A stretch of 64,000 bases of DNA from Paenibacillus sp. CAA11 (lineage in GTDB: Bacteria > Bacillota > Bacilli > Paenibacillales > Paenibacillaceae): positions 978,501-1,042,500 of the forward strand of contig NZ_CP028922.1 in NCBI RefSeq assembly GCF_003060825.1. Reading direction: 5' to 3'. Below the pieces are notes generated by a model that was not told where the DNA came from, did no database searches, and saw only the letters and a list, made by a program, of their open reading frames with translations. The translations under genes were made by a program, and so were the position numbers. Below are positions 44,442 to 53,715 of the stretch, piece by piece. How positions within the stretch are numbered: position 1 is the first letter of the stretch; each line of letters opens with the position of its first letter.

Positions 44442-46160
44442 ATGAAGGAAGCTTGGAAAGAAGCGGTGGTTTATCAGCTGTACCCTTTAAGCTTTATGGA
44501 TGGCAACGGGGATGGAATCGGTGATCTGAAAGGGATTCTATCACGAGTGGATTACTTGAAGGAGCTCGGAATCAATATGGTCTGGCTCGGTCCGGTATGT
44601 CAATCCCCGATGATAGACCATGGTTATGATGTTAGTCATTACCGGCGGATTGCGGATCAGTTCGGCACCATGGAGGAGATGGAGGCCTTAATCGAGGAGC
44701 TGCACAAGCGAGGCATCAAGCTGCTGATGGACCTCGTGATTAACCATACCTCTGACGAACATCCCTGGTTCGAGCAGTCCCGGAGCAGTAAGGACAATCC
44801 TTATAGAGATTATTATATATGGCGCGAGCCTAAGGAGGACGGCAGCCCGCCGAACGATTGGCAGTCCTTCTCCGGGGAGTCTGCCTGGCGGTTTGATGAG
44901 CAGACGGGAGAATATTATTTTCATATTTTCGATGAGAAGCAGCCTGATTTGAATTGGGAGAATGAGAAGCTGCGCTCAGAAATTTACGACATGGTGCGGT
45001 TCTGGTTGGACAAAGGAATCGACGGCTTTCGGCTGGACGCCATCAATCATCTGTCCAAGGATCCCTCGTTCCCGGATGCGGCGGATGACCGTGAATCTCC
45101 GCGGGGTCAGAAGTATTTCAAGAATGGGCCGCGAATGCATGAGTATCTTCAGGAGCTAAACCGTGAAGCGTTCGGCCGCTACCCCGGGATTGTAACGATC
45201 GGCGAGGCGCCTTCGGTTACCATGGAGGAGGTCAACCGGTACACGGCACAGGACCGGGGAGAGATGACGATGGTGCTGATGATGGAGATGAGCAGACTCG
45301 ATGCGAAGCCGGGAGATCGTTGGGGCCGTGCGGAATGGAAGCTAACAAGGCTTAAGCAGATCGTGGACAAGTGGTATAAAGGTGTGTTTGGCAAGGGCGG
45401 ATATGCGACCTATTTGAGCAATCATGACTATCCGCGCAGCCTGCCGCGCTATGGAGATGACGGAGTCTACCGCAAGGAATCTGCCAAGATGCTGGCGACT
45501 TTTCTGCTGACCGCGCCAGGAACTCCTATTATTTATCAGGGAGAAGAGCTTGGCATGACCAACGCGAAATTTGAGTCGATTGATGATTACCGGGATAAGA
45601 AAACGCGATCCTACTACCATCGCAGGGTCGAAAGAGAGGGGGCCGATCCGATGGATGCCCTTACGGCCATCCATCAATGCAGCAAGGACAGCTCACGCAC
45701 TCCCATGCAGTGGAATGATAGTCCTAATGCAGGATTCACTACAGGGCAGCCTTGGATTCCTGTGAATCCCAACTATCCGGATATTCATGCCGAGGAGGCT
45801 ATGGCTGACCCGGACTCTATCTTTCACTATTACCGCAAGCTGATCCGGCTGCGCAAGAAGGAACCTGTACTTGCTTACGGCGATTTCCGGCTGGTGGATG
45901 AGGAGCATGAGCAGGTGTTCTGTTATACCCGGCAGCTGGAGAATACGAAGTTTGTGACCATCCTGAATTTCAGCGATGAGAAGGCGGAATTTAACCTTCC
46001 AAAGGACATTAGGGAGGGGCTTAAGGACGCCGAATATATCCTCTCCAATTTACCGGAGGGGGGGGCCGTGCTTGGGGAAAAGCCAGGCAAAGAGGATAGA
46101 GCCGTACTAAATCTGGCTCCTTATGAAGCTATAGTCTGGAAGCTTAAGGTTAACGCTTAG
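44442..46160 (+). CDS. GH13 alpha-glucosidase / oligo-1,6-glucosidase
   Basis: 572 residues. (beta/alpha)8 catalytic domain with MDLVINHTSDEHPW, GFRLDAINH (nucleophile D199), TIGEAP (acid/base E255) and LSNHDYPR (D329), then a C-terminal beta domain. The spacing is that of bacillar oligo-1,6-glucosidases. Two differences: Ala follows the nucleophile where 1,6-acting enzymes often have Val, and NHDYPRSLPRYGDD replaces the usual NHDQPR. Activity on alpha-1,4 or mixed oligosaccharides is therefore possible. No signal peptide, so it acts inside the cell. It is followed by a GH1 glucosidase. Confidence 0.9.
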   Translation: MKEAWKEAVVYQLYPLSFMDGNGDGIGDLKGILSRVDYLKELGINMVWLGPVCQSPMIDHGYDVSHYRRIADQFGTMEEMEALIEELHKRGIKLLMDLVINHTSDEHPWFEQSRSSKDNPYRDYYIWREPKEDGSPPNDWQSFSGESAWRFDEQTGEYYFHIFDEKQPDLNWENEKLRSEIYDMVRFWLDKGIDGFRLDAINHLSKDPSFPDAADDRESPRGQKYFKNGPRMHEYLQELNREAFGRYPGIVTIGEAPSVTMEEVNRYTAQDRGEMTMVLMMEMSRLDAKPGDRWGRAEWKLTRLKQIVDKWYKGVFGKGGYATYLSNHDYPRSLPRYGDDGVYRKESAKMLATFLLTAPGTPIIYQGEELGMTNAKFESIDDYRDKKTRSYYHRRVEREGADPMDALTAIHQCSKDSSRTPMQWNDSPNAGFTTGQPWIPVNPNYPDIHAEEAMADPDSIFHYYRKLIRLRKKEPVLAYGDFRLVDEEHEQVFCYTRQLENTKFVTILNFSDEKAEFNLPKDIREGLKDAEYILSNLPEGGAVLGEKPGKEDRAVLNLAPYEAIVWKLKVNA

Positions 46161-46188
46161 TATAATCATAATAATGTTATTGAATAAT

Positions 46189-46223
46189 ATAACAAACGAT
46201 ATAACAATATATAGGTTTGTTAT
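46189..46223 (+). promoter_or_regulatory. Inverted repeat before the GH1 gene
   Basis: A perfect 9-bp inverted repeat, ATAACAAAC (46189-46197) and GTTTGTTAT (46215-46223), with a 17-bp spacer in an AT-rich gap. No T-run follows, so an operator is more likely than a terminator. Confidence 0.45.
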
Positions 46224-46285
46224 TGAAGTCTCTCTCTTTTTCACGTAGAATAAATTCTAGCAGTTGAATGAAGGGAGTCATGACA

Positions 46286-47623
46286 ATGATTCAATTTCCA
46301 AAGGACTTCATATGGGGTTCAGCAACCTCTTCCTATCAAATTGAAGGCGCCTACAATGAGGGAGGACGCGGGCTTTCAATCTGGGATACCTTCGCCCGCA
46401 CAGAAGGCAAAGTGCTGAATGGAGATACCGGCGACTTAGCATGTGACAGTTATCACCGGTATGCCGAGGATGCAGCTTTACTTCGCGGACTGGGGGCTAA
46501 AGCGTATCGTTTCTCCGTAGCCTGGCCGCGCATCTTCCCTCAGGGAGACGGCGAGTTGAATATAGAAGGTCTTGAGTATTACCATCGTCTTGTGGACGAG
46601 CTGATCGCTAACGGAATTGAGCCAATGTGTACGCTTTATCACTGGGATCTGCCGCAGGCTCTGCAGGATCGTGGAGGCTGGGGCAACCGGGAGACGATTG
46701 ACGCATTTGTCAATTATGCTGAGACGATGTTCAAATCGTTCCAGGGCAAGATTAAGACATGGATTACGTTTAACGAGCCATGGTGTGTCTCGTTCTTGTC
46801 CAACGAGTTGGGAGACCATGCGCCGGGCAATCGTGACTTTCAGTTGGCGCTAAATGTGGCACATCATCTGCTTGTAGCCCATGGCGAGACCGTCAAGCGG
46901 TTTCGTGAACTTGGCGTAGAAGGACAAATTGGGATCGCCCCGAATACGGAATGGTTTGAGCCGTTCACCCGCAAGCCGGAGGATGTGGAGGCCTGCAACC
47001 GCCGGAATGCCTACTTCAACAACTGGTTCTTCGATCCGGTATTCAAAGGAGAATATCCGCAGATTGCTCTGGATTGGTATAAGGCGAAAGGCTTTGCGCC
47101 CCCAGTTCTGCCAGGGGACATGGAGACAATTGCCCAGAAGGTGGATTTCCTTGGCATCAATTACTATACGGGTGGCGTAGGACGTTATAACCCTGAAGGC
47201 GGACTGCTGGAATTTGAAGCGGTTGATACAGGCATGGAGAAGACCGATTTCAATTGGAACATCTATCCGCACGGCTTCCTGACCATATTGAACTGGGTTA
47301 AGGACAATTACGGAACGATTCCCGTATATATTACGGAGAATGGAGCGTATTATGAGTCGGAGGAGAGCGGCGGCGAATACCATGATCCGAGGCGGATCGA
47401 ATATATTCGCAGACACTTGATCCAGCTGTACCGCGCTATGGAATCGGGAGTCAATGTGAAGGGGTATTTCCAATGGTCGCTGATGGATAATTTCGAATGG
47501 GCCTTTGGCTATACGAAGCCGTTTGGTCTGGTTCATGTAGACTTCAAGACATTTAAGCGCACGCCAAAAGACAGTTATTATTGGTATAAAGAAATTATCG
47601 CTCAAGGCGGATTTGAAATTTAA
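46286..47623 (+). CDS. GH1 beta-glucosidase
   Basis: 445 residues from the ATG at 46286 (AAGGGAG 8 bases upstream; the earlier ATGs overlap or crowd this site). GH1 landmarks: [20 protein letters not shown] near the N-terminus, acid/base E164 in FNEPW, nucleophile E351 in YITENGAYY and the final [14 protein letters not shown]. It lacks the phospho-sugar-binding features of 6-phospho-beta-glucosidases as far as I can see, so free beta-glucosides such as cellobiose are the likely substrate. Repeat copy C starts two bases after its stop codon. Confidence 0.93.
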   Translation: MIQFPKDFIWGSATSSYQIEGAYNEGGRGLSIWDTFARTEGKVLNGDTGDLACDSYHRYAEDAALLRGLGAKAYRFSVAWPRIFPQGDGELNIEGLEYYHRLVDELIANGIEPMCTLYHWDLPQALQDRGGWGNRETIDAFVNYAETMFKSFQGKIKTWITFNEPWCVSFLSNELGDHAPGNRDFQLALNVAHHLLVAHGETVKRFRELGVEGQIGIAPNTEWFEPFTRKPEDVEACNRRNAYFNNWFFDPVFKGEYPQIALDWYKAKGFAPPVLPGDMETIAQKVDFLGINYYTGGVGRYNPEGGLLEFEAVDTGMEKTDFNWNIYPHGFLTILNWVKDNYGTIPVYITENGAYYESEESGGEYHDPRRIEYIRRHLIQLYRAMESGVNVKGYFQWSLMDNFEWAFGYTKPFGLVHVDFKTFKRTPKDSYYWYKEIIAQGGFEI

Positions 47624-47625
47624 GC

Positions 47626-47719
47626 TATATAGAATGAACTAAAGAAATGAACGTTATAGGGCCGTATTAAGCTGTTATATATAGAAAGGTCAATGTAAAA
47701 CTTTAGTTCAATCTATATA
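47626..47719 (+). repeat. Dispersed palindromic repeat, copy C
   Basis: 94 bp with the same 19-bp arms as copy B. The centre is TATAGGGCCGTATTAAGCTG. It begins two bases after the GH1 stop codon. Confidence 0.9.
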
Positions 47720-47746
47720 ACCGTATTTATCTATAGAAAATAGGGG

Positions 47747-47780
47747 AGGCCGTCAGTCTATGCAGACTGGCGGCCTTTTT
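47747..47780 (+). terminator. Terminator after the GH1 gene
   Basis: AGGCCGTCAGTCT/AGACTGGCGGCCT with a 4-nt loop, then TTTTT. Confidence 0.85.
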
Positions 47781-47796
47781 CCTGAGCATCGCTCGC

Positions 47797-48981
47797 TCAG
47801 CTATATGCCGGCTTAAGTTTGCCAAAGGCTTGACTCAGCCGATTCATGGCTTCCTCGACCAGGCTGCGATGGCAGGCCAGGTTAATCCGCATGAAGCCTT
47901 CACCTGCGGCACCGAAGGCGGCTCCGCTGTTGAGTCCAAGCCCCGCCTCTTGGATAAGGAATTGGTTTAAGGAGGCATGATCCATGCCGCAGCTGCGGAA
48001 ATCCAGCCACATTAGATATGTGGCATCAGGAAGCTTGGTGCGGACCCTCGGCAAATGCTCTGTTAGATAGTCCCTAACATACTCCATGTTCTTTCTGATA
48101 TAAGCCAGACATTGATCCAGCCACTCATCCCCATGCTCATAGGCGGCTTTAGCTCCCTCCATGCCGAATAGGCTGATCGTGCCCAGCTGCATCCGAGCGA
48201 TCTCCTTCTTGAATTTGGAGCGAAGCTCAGCATTCGGAATAATGATGTTGGAAGCACTTAGCCCGGCCAGGTTAAAAGTCTTACTGGGTGCAGTGCAGAT
48301 GATGGAATGGTCTCTCGCTGTTTCCGAAACCGAGGCATAGGGCGTATGAGCCCCTTGCTGGAATACCAGATCGGCGTGAATTTCATCTGCAACCACGATC
48401 AGGCTGTGCTCGGCGGCAAAGACAGCTAGTTCTTCCAGTTCACTCCTCGACCAGACACGTCCTATCGGGTTATGGGGGCTGCATAGAATCAGCATTTTCA
48501 CCCGTTCATCCATCTGTTCGCGAAGGCTGTCTAAGTCCATCCTGTAGTCCCCGTCTGCTTCACAAAGCGGGTTTAGCAGAAGCTCCCGCCCATTGTCTTC
48601 TACAACACGATAGAAGGGGGGATAGACTGGCGGCTGGATAATGACTCTGTCTCCCGGGTCTGTACAGGCCTGGACAAGCAGGCTGAGGGCGGGGACAACG
48701 CCTGGGCAGAATGTGATCCAGTCTTGCTCTATTTCCCAGTGATGACGCCGTTTCATCCAGCCAATAGCAGCCTGGAAGTACTCCGGAGGCTGCATCGTAT
48801 AACCGAAGACCCCTTGCTCTACACGCCGGCGCAGCGCATCAATAACTGCGGAGGGGGCTTGAAAGTCCATATCCGCTACCCAGAGCGGCAGCACATCCTC
48901 GCTGCCAAATACCGCCTGTAAATCGTCCCACTTCACTGATCCCGAATTTCTGCGGTCTATCCGCTGCTCGAATGGGTTCAT
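47797..48981 (-). CDS. patB: PatB/MalY-type aminotransferase (cystathionine beta-lyase)
   Basis: 394 residues from MNPFEQRIDRR; GAGGAGG lies 8 bases before this ATG, and a GTG two codons earlier is possible. PLP fold type I: LPLWVADMDFQAP at the N-terminus, CSPHNPIGRVWSRSEL, VADEIHADLVF and the PLP lysine in SKTFNLAGL. Members cleave cystathionine or similar C-S bonds to give homocysteine, pyruvate and ammonia; some are regulators of maltose uptake, but no DNA-binding part is present. Confidence 0.9.
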   Translation of the reverse strand: MNPFEQRIDRRNSGSVKWDDLQAVFGSEDVLPLWVADMDFQAPSAVIDALRRRVEQGVFGYTMQPPEYFQAAIGWMKRRHHWEIEQDWITFCPGVVPALSLLVQACTDPGDRVIIQPPVYPPFYRVVEDNGRELLLNPLCEADGDYRMDLDSLREQMDERVKMLILCSPHNPIGRVWSRSELEELAVFAAEHSLIVVADEIHADLVFQQGAHTPYASVSETARDHSIICTAPSKTFNLAGLSASNIIIPNAELRSKFKKEIARMQLGTISLFGMEGAKAAYEHGDEWLDQCLAYIRKNMEYVRDYLTEHLPRVRTKLPDATYLMWLDFRSCGMDHASLNQFLIQEAGLGLNSGAAFGAAGEGFMRINLACHRSLVEEAMNRLSQAFGKLKPAYS

Positions 48982-49176
48982 CTCCACATCCTCCTCTTGT
49001 TCTCCAGCTGAACGGAAGACAGCTAGTTATCGTTTATAAGTCTATGATAACTGAAAGGCCTTTTTTTACAAATTTCCAATAAATACTTCATGATGGGAGG
49101 ACTGGAATCTGCTAGTATAGCGGTGAATCAATAGAATCGTAGAACAATAGCTTTTGAAGCGGAGGAAGGCAGCAGG

Positions 49177-50796
49177 ATGGGACGTAAATGGATGAGCAGA
49201 AGGCTGGCGGCCAAATTAAGCTTAGGGATCGGTTTATCGGCAGCAATGATCCTGCAGGTGATTCCCCCGGCAAAGGCGGCATCCTATTCAGACATTGCCG
49301 GGAGTTATGCAGCACGTGAAATCGCAGTAGTGGATGATCTGAACATTATGAACGGTACCGCGCCGGGTGTATTCTCTCCGGCGAAGTCCATGACCCGCGC
49401 GGAGGCGATGACTGCCTTTCTCCGGCTGCTTAGGCTGCAGCCCGTCACCGGAGGGGTTCAGACCTTTTGGGATGTGAAGCGATCTGCTTGGTACTTCGGG
49501 TATGTGCAGGCCGGGGTTGCCTTGGGCGTAGCCGCTGGCGGTAGCGACGGAGCTTACCATCCGGAGCAGTCCATGACCCGCCAGGAGGCGGCGGTATGGC
49601 TGGTCCGGTTCTTGAAGCAATCCGGCGTGGAGACCGGTTCGCTCAGCGTGTATAGCGATGCGGGAAGCATCGCGGATTGGGCGCGTGCATCGGTGGATAC
49701 GGTGACCCGCTTAGGGCTAATGAAGGGCAGCGGGAACAGCTTTCGCCCCCTCGCATCGGTGACGCGGGCAGAGATGGCGGTGATGCTTGCCCGCATTGCG
49801 GAAAAGCCGAAGTGGTATTCCCAAGTAGAAGCACAGATCCCGTCAAACATTCATCTTGGCTGGCAGTATGATCAGACCATGGAGGAGTACAAGCAGACGG
49901 TCTTGAACTCACCGATTAACGTGCTGTCGCCCCGATGGTACTTCATGAATAAAAACGGGGGATTAGAAGATCATACAGAGTCTTCGTTGGTAACGTGGGC
50001 AGCAGGTAACGGACGTAAGATTTGGGCTATGGTCGGCAATCAGTTTGATGCCGATGCGACCCATCTGATGCTGTCTGACTCTGCAAAAAACAAGCAGTTT
50101 GCGGCGGCCCTGGCTGGTGTCGTGAGCAAGTACAAGCTAAATGGTCTTAATCTGGACTTCGAAAATATGATTCCTGCCGACAAGCAGGGATTCACTGCAT
50201 TTACTAAGGATCTGGGCGCCAGATTGAAAGCGGCAGGGGCTGTGCTGTCCATTACAGTCTCTCCTGATCTGGGGACAGATTGGACAGAGGCTTTCGACTA
50301 TTCTGCATTGGCCAGCAATGCGGATTACCTTGTGCTTATGGCCTATGACGAGCACTGGGGATCAGATCCGATTCCCGGGTCCGTAGCTTCCTTGCCGTGG
50401 GTGAATAACGGTCTTACCCGTCTCTTGAAGGTAACTACCCCTAATAAAATTATTCTGGGAACCCCGCTGTATACTAGAGATTGGCAGGTTACATCGGCTA
50501 ATAAGACGAAATCCTCCGAGGATTTAACGCTGAAGGAGCAGATGGCGGTCATTGCCCGCTATGGCATTAAGTCCACATGGAATACTGCGCTTGGACAATA
50601 TACCGCTTCTTATACGGTTGGCGGGCAGCAGCATCGAATTTGGCTGGAAGAGGGGCGTTCCCTTGCTTTGAAATACCAGTTGGCTCGCAGGCAGGGACTA
50701 GCAGGGATGGCCTACTGGGCGGCCGGGGGAGAGTCCGGTGATGTCTGGAGATCGCTTGGGAATGAGGCGCGGTTTGGCAGTTATAGCTTTCGTTAA
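49177..50796 (+). CDS. SLH-anchored GH18 glycoside hydrolase
   Basis: 539 residues. A signal peptide ends near PAKAAS. Three SLH repeats (about 33-200) carry SMTRAEAM, SMTRQEAA and SVTRAEMA. A GH18 catalytic domain occupies about 215-535, with the active-site strand LNGLNLDFENM (the DxE-type motif) and YLVLMAYDEHWG. The arrangement resembles cell-wall-attached GH18 enzymes of the YaaH/spore-lytic group rather than classical chitinases. The enzyme would act on peptidoglycan or chitin-like polymers at the cell surface. Repeat copy D follows its stop codon. Confidence 0.9.
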   Translation: MGRKWMSRRLAAKLSLGIGLSAAMILQVIPPAKAASYSDIAGSYAAREIAVVDDLNIMNGTAPGVFSPAKSMTRAEAMTAFLRLLRLQPVTGGVQTFWDVKRSAWYFGYVQAGVALGVAAGGSDGAYHPEQSMTRQEAAVWLVRFLKQSGVETGSLSVYSDAGSIADWARASVDTVTRLGLMKGSGNSFRPLASVTRAEMAVMLARIAEKPKWYSQVEAQIPSNIHLGWQYDQTMEEYKQTVLNSPINVLSPRWYFMNKNGGLEDHTESSLVTWAAGNGRKIWAMVGNQFDADATHLMLSDSAKNKQFAAALAGVVSKYKLNGLNLDFENMIPADKQGFTAFTKDLGARLKAAGAVLSITVSPDLGTDWTEAFDYSALASNADYLVLMAYDEHWGSDPIPGSVASLPWVNNGLTRLLKVTTPNKIILGTPLYTRDWQVTSANKTKSSEDLTLKEQMAVIARYGIKSTWNTALGQYTASYTVGGQQHRIWLEEGRSLALKYQLARRQGLAGMAYWAAGGESGDVWRSLGNEARFGSYSFR

Positions 50797-50798
50797 AA

Positions 50799-50885
50799 TA
50801 AATAGAACTAAAGAATGAATGTTATAGGGCCGTATAAAGCCATTATATATAGAAGTTCAATGTAAAACTTTAGTTCAATCTATAT
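50799..50885 (+). repeat. Dispersed palindromic repeat, copy D
   Basis: 87 bp. The right arm CTTTAGTTCAATCTATAT is intact. The left arm has lost a few bases (AATAGAACTAAAG). The centre is ATAGGGCCGTATAAAGCC. It begins two bases after the stop codon of the GH18 gene. Confidence 0.85.
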
Positions 50886-50914
50886 TGAAGTATTTGTAAT
50901 AATAGTGAATGCTC

Positions 50915-50950
50915 AAAAAAAGCCTCCACGGTTCACGCGTGGAGGCTTCT
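50915..50950 (-). terminator. Terminator of the mhqO-like gene
   Basis: On the minus strand, AAGCCTCCACG and CGTGGAGGCTT form a stem with a 7-nt loop followed by TTTTT. Confidence 0.85.
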
Positions 50951-50982
50951 GGCTGTTACTTGAAGGTTAATTGCTTCCTTGA

Positions 50983-51975
50983 TTAGAAATCAGAAGCGGA
51001 TGATTGCTGCTTCGTATCCAGCGGCTTCAGCATTGCCTCGATTTGGGCCCGTTTGGATTCCAGGAATGGCGGCAGCGCTAAGGACTCTCCAAGGTGCATA
51101 ATATCTTCATCGGTATCGAATCCAGGGCCATCTGTGGCCAGCTCGAACAGAATACCGTTCGGTTCCCGGAAATACAGCGAGCGGAAATAGAACCGGTCTA
51201 CGAAGCCGGAATTGGGGAACTTGAACTTCCGTACCCGTTCAATCCATTGCTTCAGCTCTTCCTCGTTATCTACACGGAAAGCTACATGGTGCATGCCTCC
51301 GCGCCCGAGCCGCTCCTTGGGGAGATCATGCCGTTCTTCCAGGTGAATCTCCGTACCCGTCCCGCCTTGTCCGGTTTCGAACACCTGAATGTCAGGTTGT
51401 CCGGCAGCGGCGGAAGGGTAGGTACCTTTGCGGCGGAAGCCGAGCAATTCGGTCAGCACCAGCGCCGTTGGCTCCGCATTGCTGACCGTGAGCTTGACGG
51501 GACCTAAGCCTACAATGCCCTGCTCGGCGGGCACCGGACTGCGATCCCATGGGATGCCGCCCGGTACGCCCTCATCATGCTCGTCGGAGACGAGGATGAG
51601 GCGTTGTCCTTCAAAGTCCCGGAACGCCAATGTGGACCGGCCTGCCCGCTCGGCAATTGGCTCATGCTCGACATTGAACTCTTCAAAGCGGTTCTTCCAG
51701 TATTCAAGGGCGGCATCATTCGGAACGCGCAGGGAGATGGCAGAGATGCTCTCGTTCCCATCACGGTTCTGGCCCGCATTCGGGATCTCGAAGAAAGTAA
51801 GCTCTGTTCCGGGATTTCCCTTCACGTCTCCATAGAATAAATGGTAGACCGAAATATCATCCTGATTGACGGTCTTCTTAATGAGGCGCAGCCCTAACAC
51901 TTTCGTATAGAATTCGAAATTGCCCGGTGCGTTAGCGGTAATAGCGGATACGTGGTGAATGCCTTTAAGTTCCAT
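50983..51975 (-). CDS. mhqO: Ring-cleaving dioxygenase, MhqO-like (glyoxalase fold)
   Basis: 330 residues. Two vicinal-oxygen-chelate repeats: GIHHVSAITANAPGNFEFYTKVLGLRL at the start and GGMHHVAFRVDNEEELKQW in the second half, with the Glu ligand near FREPNGILFELATDGPGF. Related MhqO/MhqA enzymes detoxify hydroquinones and catechols. A MarR-family gene lies 54 bases upstream on the same strand, matching the MhqR-MhqO pairing. Assignment as MhqO is by similarity and neighbourhood. Confidence 0.85.
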   Translation of the reverse strand: MELKGIHHVSAITANAPGNFEFYTKVLGLRLIKKTVNQDDISVYHLFYGDVKGNPGTELTFFEIPNAGQNRDGNESISAISLRVPNDAALEYWKNRFEEFNVEHEPIAERAGRSTLAFRDFEGQRLILVSDEHDEGVPGGIPWDRSPVPAEQGIVGLGPVKLTVSNAEPTALVLTELLGFRRKGTYPSAAAGQPDIQVFETGQGGTGTEIHLEERHDLPKERLGRGGMHHVAFRVDNEEELKQWIERVRKFKFPNSGFVDRFYFRSLYFREPNGILFELATDGPGFDTDEDIMHLGESLALPPFLESKRAQIEAMLKPLDTKQQSSASDF

Positions 51976-52029
51976 AATCTGCTCTCTCCTTTGATCACAT
52001 TTAGATTCATGACGTCTGCTTACTAATTT

Positions 52030-52476
52030 CTATTGTATCTTCCTTAACAGAGCTAACAGCTGCTTCTTCTCCTCACGGCTCAGTGCGCTGAATTGCTCCG
52101 CCTGGAGCTGCTCCTGCTGCGGGGCACATGATGCCAATAGCTCTTGACCTTGCGGGGTGAGTGAGACATATTTCGTCTTCCACTCCTGATCGCGGCGCAC
52201 CCAGCCCAGTTCCTCCATGCGGCTTAGCAGCTGGGTGATATTCCCCTTAGTCACGAGCAGCTTGTCAGCCAGCTCTTGCTGTGTAAGGCGCTTATTCGCG
52301 CCAATTTGGTTCAAAGCATCAAACTGAGCGGCGGATAGCTCCCACTGCTTCAGATGCTGGCTTGTACGGCGGATGCTTTGGTTATAAAAGCGCGAAAGGC
52401 GGAACCAAATCAGAGTCCCCAGCCGAACATCCGAGTGGGAAAGGGCTGCTTCAGAATGATCTTGCTCCTGGTTCAC
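52030..52476 (-). CDS. mhqR: MarR-family repressor, MhqR-like
   Basis: 148 residues. Winged helix: LSAAQFDALNQIGANKRLTQQELADKLLVTKGNITQLLSRMEELGW, then the wing WKTKYVSLTPQGQELL. MhqR-type repressors respond to quinones and control dioxygenase genes such as the neighbour. An operator-like dyad overlaps the -10 of its promoter, consistent with autorepression of the operon. No Cys-based sensor is visible at the N-terminus. Confidence 0.85.
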   Translation of the reverse strand: MNQEQDHSEAALSHSDVRLGTLIWFRLSRFYNQSIRRTSQHLKQWELSAAQFDALNQIGANKRLTQQELADKLLVTKGNITQLLSRMEELGWVRRDQEWKTKYVSLTPQGQELLASCAPQQEQLQAEQFSALSREEKKQLLALLRKIQ

Positions 52477-52544
52477 CGATGCTACCTCCTGCCATTTTTC
52501 AAATAGTCTGAGATTAACGTTGTTGAAATAACCTTGATGAACTC

Positions 52545-52573
52545 AGTTTATATCTAAACCGATAAAAAGTCAA
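52545..52573 (-). promoter_or_regulatory. Promoter of the mhqR-mhqO operon with a dyad
   Basis: On the minus strand, TTGACT (52568-52573), a 17-bp spacer and TAAACT (52545-52550). GTTTAGATATAAAC, which has perfect 5-bp arms, occupies 52546-52559 and overlaps the -10. Confidence 0.55.
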
Positions 52574-52756
52574 GTAACTATACTTTTGTACGTTAACATT
52601 CAGTTAGCATTCTTCTGTTAGTATTTTATAGAAGATTCTGTATTGACTTAAAAAGCGGCGGAAAGCTATCACGGTTAACTGTATAGTAGGCAGTAGATCC
52701 ATCGTATGAATGCTAGGATTTAATCAGACATCCTTCATGAGGGGAGAGCCACTGTA

Positions 52757-53715
52757 ATGCTGTATTCCTTTTTGCTAACGATCTACAAAGTATTTCTGCC
52801 CATCTCGCTGCCGGTAGTTGGCGGAGCTCTCCTTAAGAGGTTCAAGAATGTGGATAATCGGCCACTTTCCGCTCTATCGCTCTATGTGCTCAGTCCTGCG
52901 CTTATTTTCGAGACATTGCTCAAAGCGCGCATCGAGGCGGAGGATGTCATGCAGACCGTGCTCTTCTGCTTGTGCAATTTGGTGGTGATGTGGGGGATTG
53001 CCGTCGCAGCTGGCCGCTGGCCGCTGGCTTAAGCTCAGCCAGGAGGAGAGAGCGGGGCTTACACTGGTCTCCATTTTTACGAACAGCGTGAATTATGGTC
53101 TACCGCTCGTCCTGCTGGCCTTCGGGCAGCTTGGGCTGGACAAGGCATCAGTCTATGTTATATTGCAGATGATTCTTGGCAACACATTGGGGATTTACTT
53201 TGCAGCCCGGTCGCATTTTACGATGGCGATGGCCGTCAAGCAGGTGCTAGGACAACCCGCCGTATATGCGGCTGTGCTCGCGGTGCTCGCAAGAGTGTTT
53301 GAGGTTAAGGTGCCTGAAGGAATTGCAGAAGGCCTCGACATGATGTCTGCCGCCTATGCTCCGGTTGCGCTTGGGATTTTTGGGAATGCAAATGGCAGGG
53401 GGAGCGAAGGAAGGAAGGGCCGGCAGTGCCAAGCGGGCGTTCGTGTCAGGGATGTTGATCCGGCTTCTGCTGTCCCCGGTCGCAGCTTGGCTGCTTCTTC
53501 TTATGCTGAATGTACACGGAACGCTGTTTGCGGTGATTCTCGTCTTGTCATCCATGCCGGCGGCGGAATGCGCTGATTATGGCTGAAGAATTCGGGGCAG
53601 CCCCGCAGCTGGTCTCCCGCGTTATTCTGTGGTCTACCGCAGCTTCTTTCCTTGTGCTGCCTGCGCTTACCTGGGATATTGCAGTTATGACGAACGGACG
53701 AACTGTAACGCTTAA
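52757..53715 (+). pseudogene. AEC-family transporter, broken by three frameshifts
   Basis: The auxin-efflux-carrier-type permease can be read across frames: YSFLLTIYKVFLPISLPVVGG ... LSLYVLSPALIFETLL in one, WLKLSQEERAGLTLVSIFTNSVNYGLP ... in the next, FVSGMLIRLLLSPVAAW in a third, and IMAEEFGAAPQLVSRVILW at the end. The breaks are identifiable. A 7-bp tandem duplication (CTGGCCG) at 53010-53023 is the first. One extra T in a T5 run at 53377-53381 is the second. A two-base loss (or one-base gain) near 53565 is the third. Undoing each restores a continuous protein. An intact relative lies at 55.0-55.9 kb. Three separate lesions make a true pseudogene more likely than a sequencing error. Confidence 0.85.
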
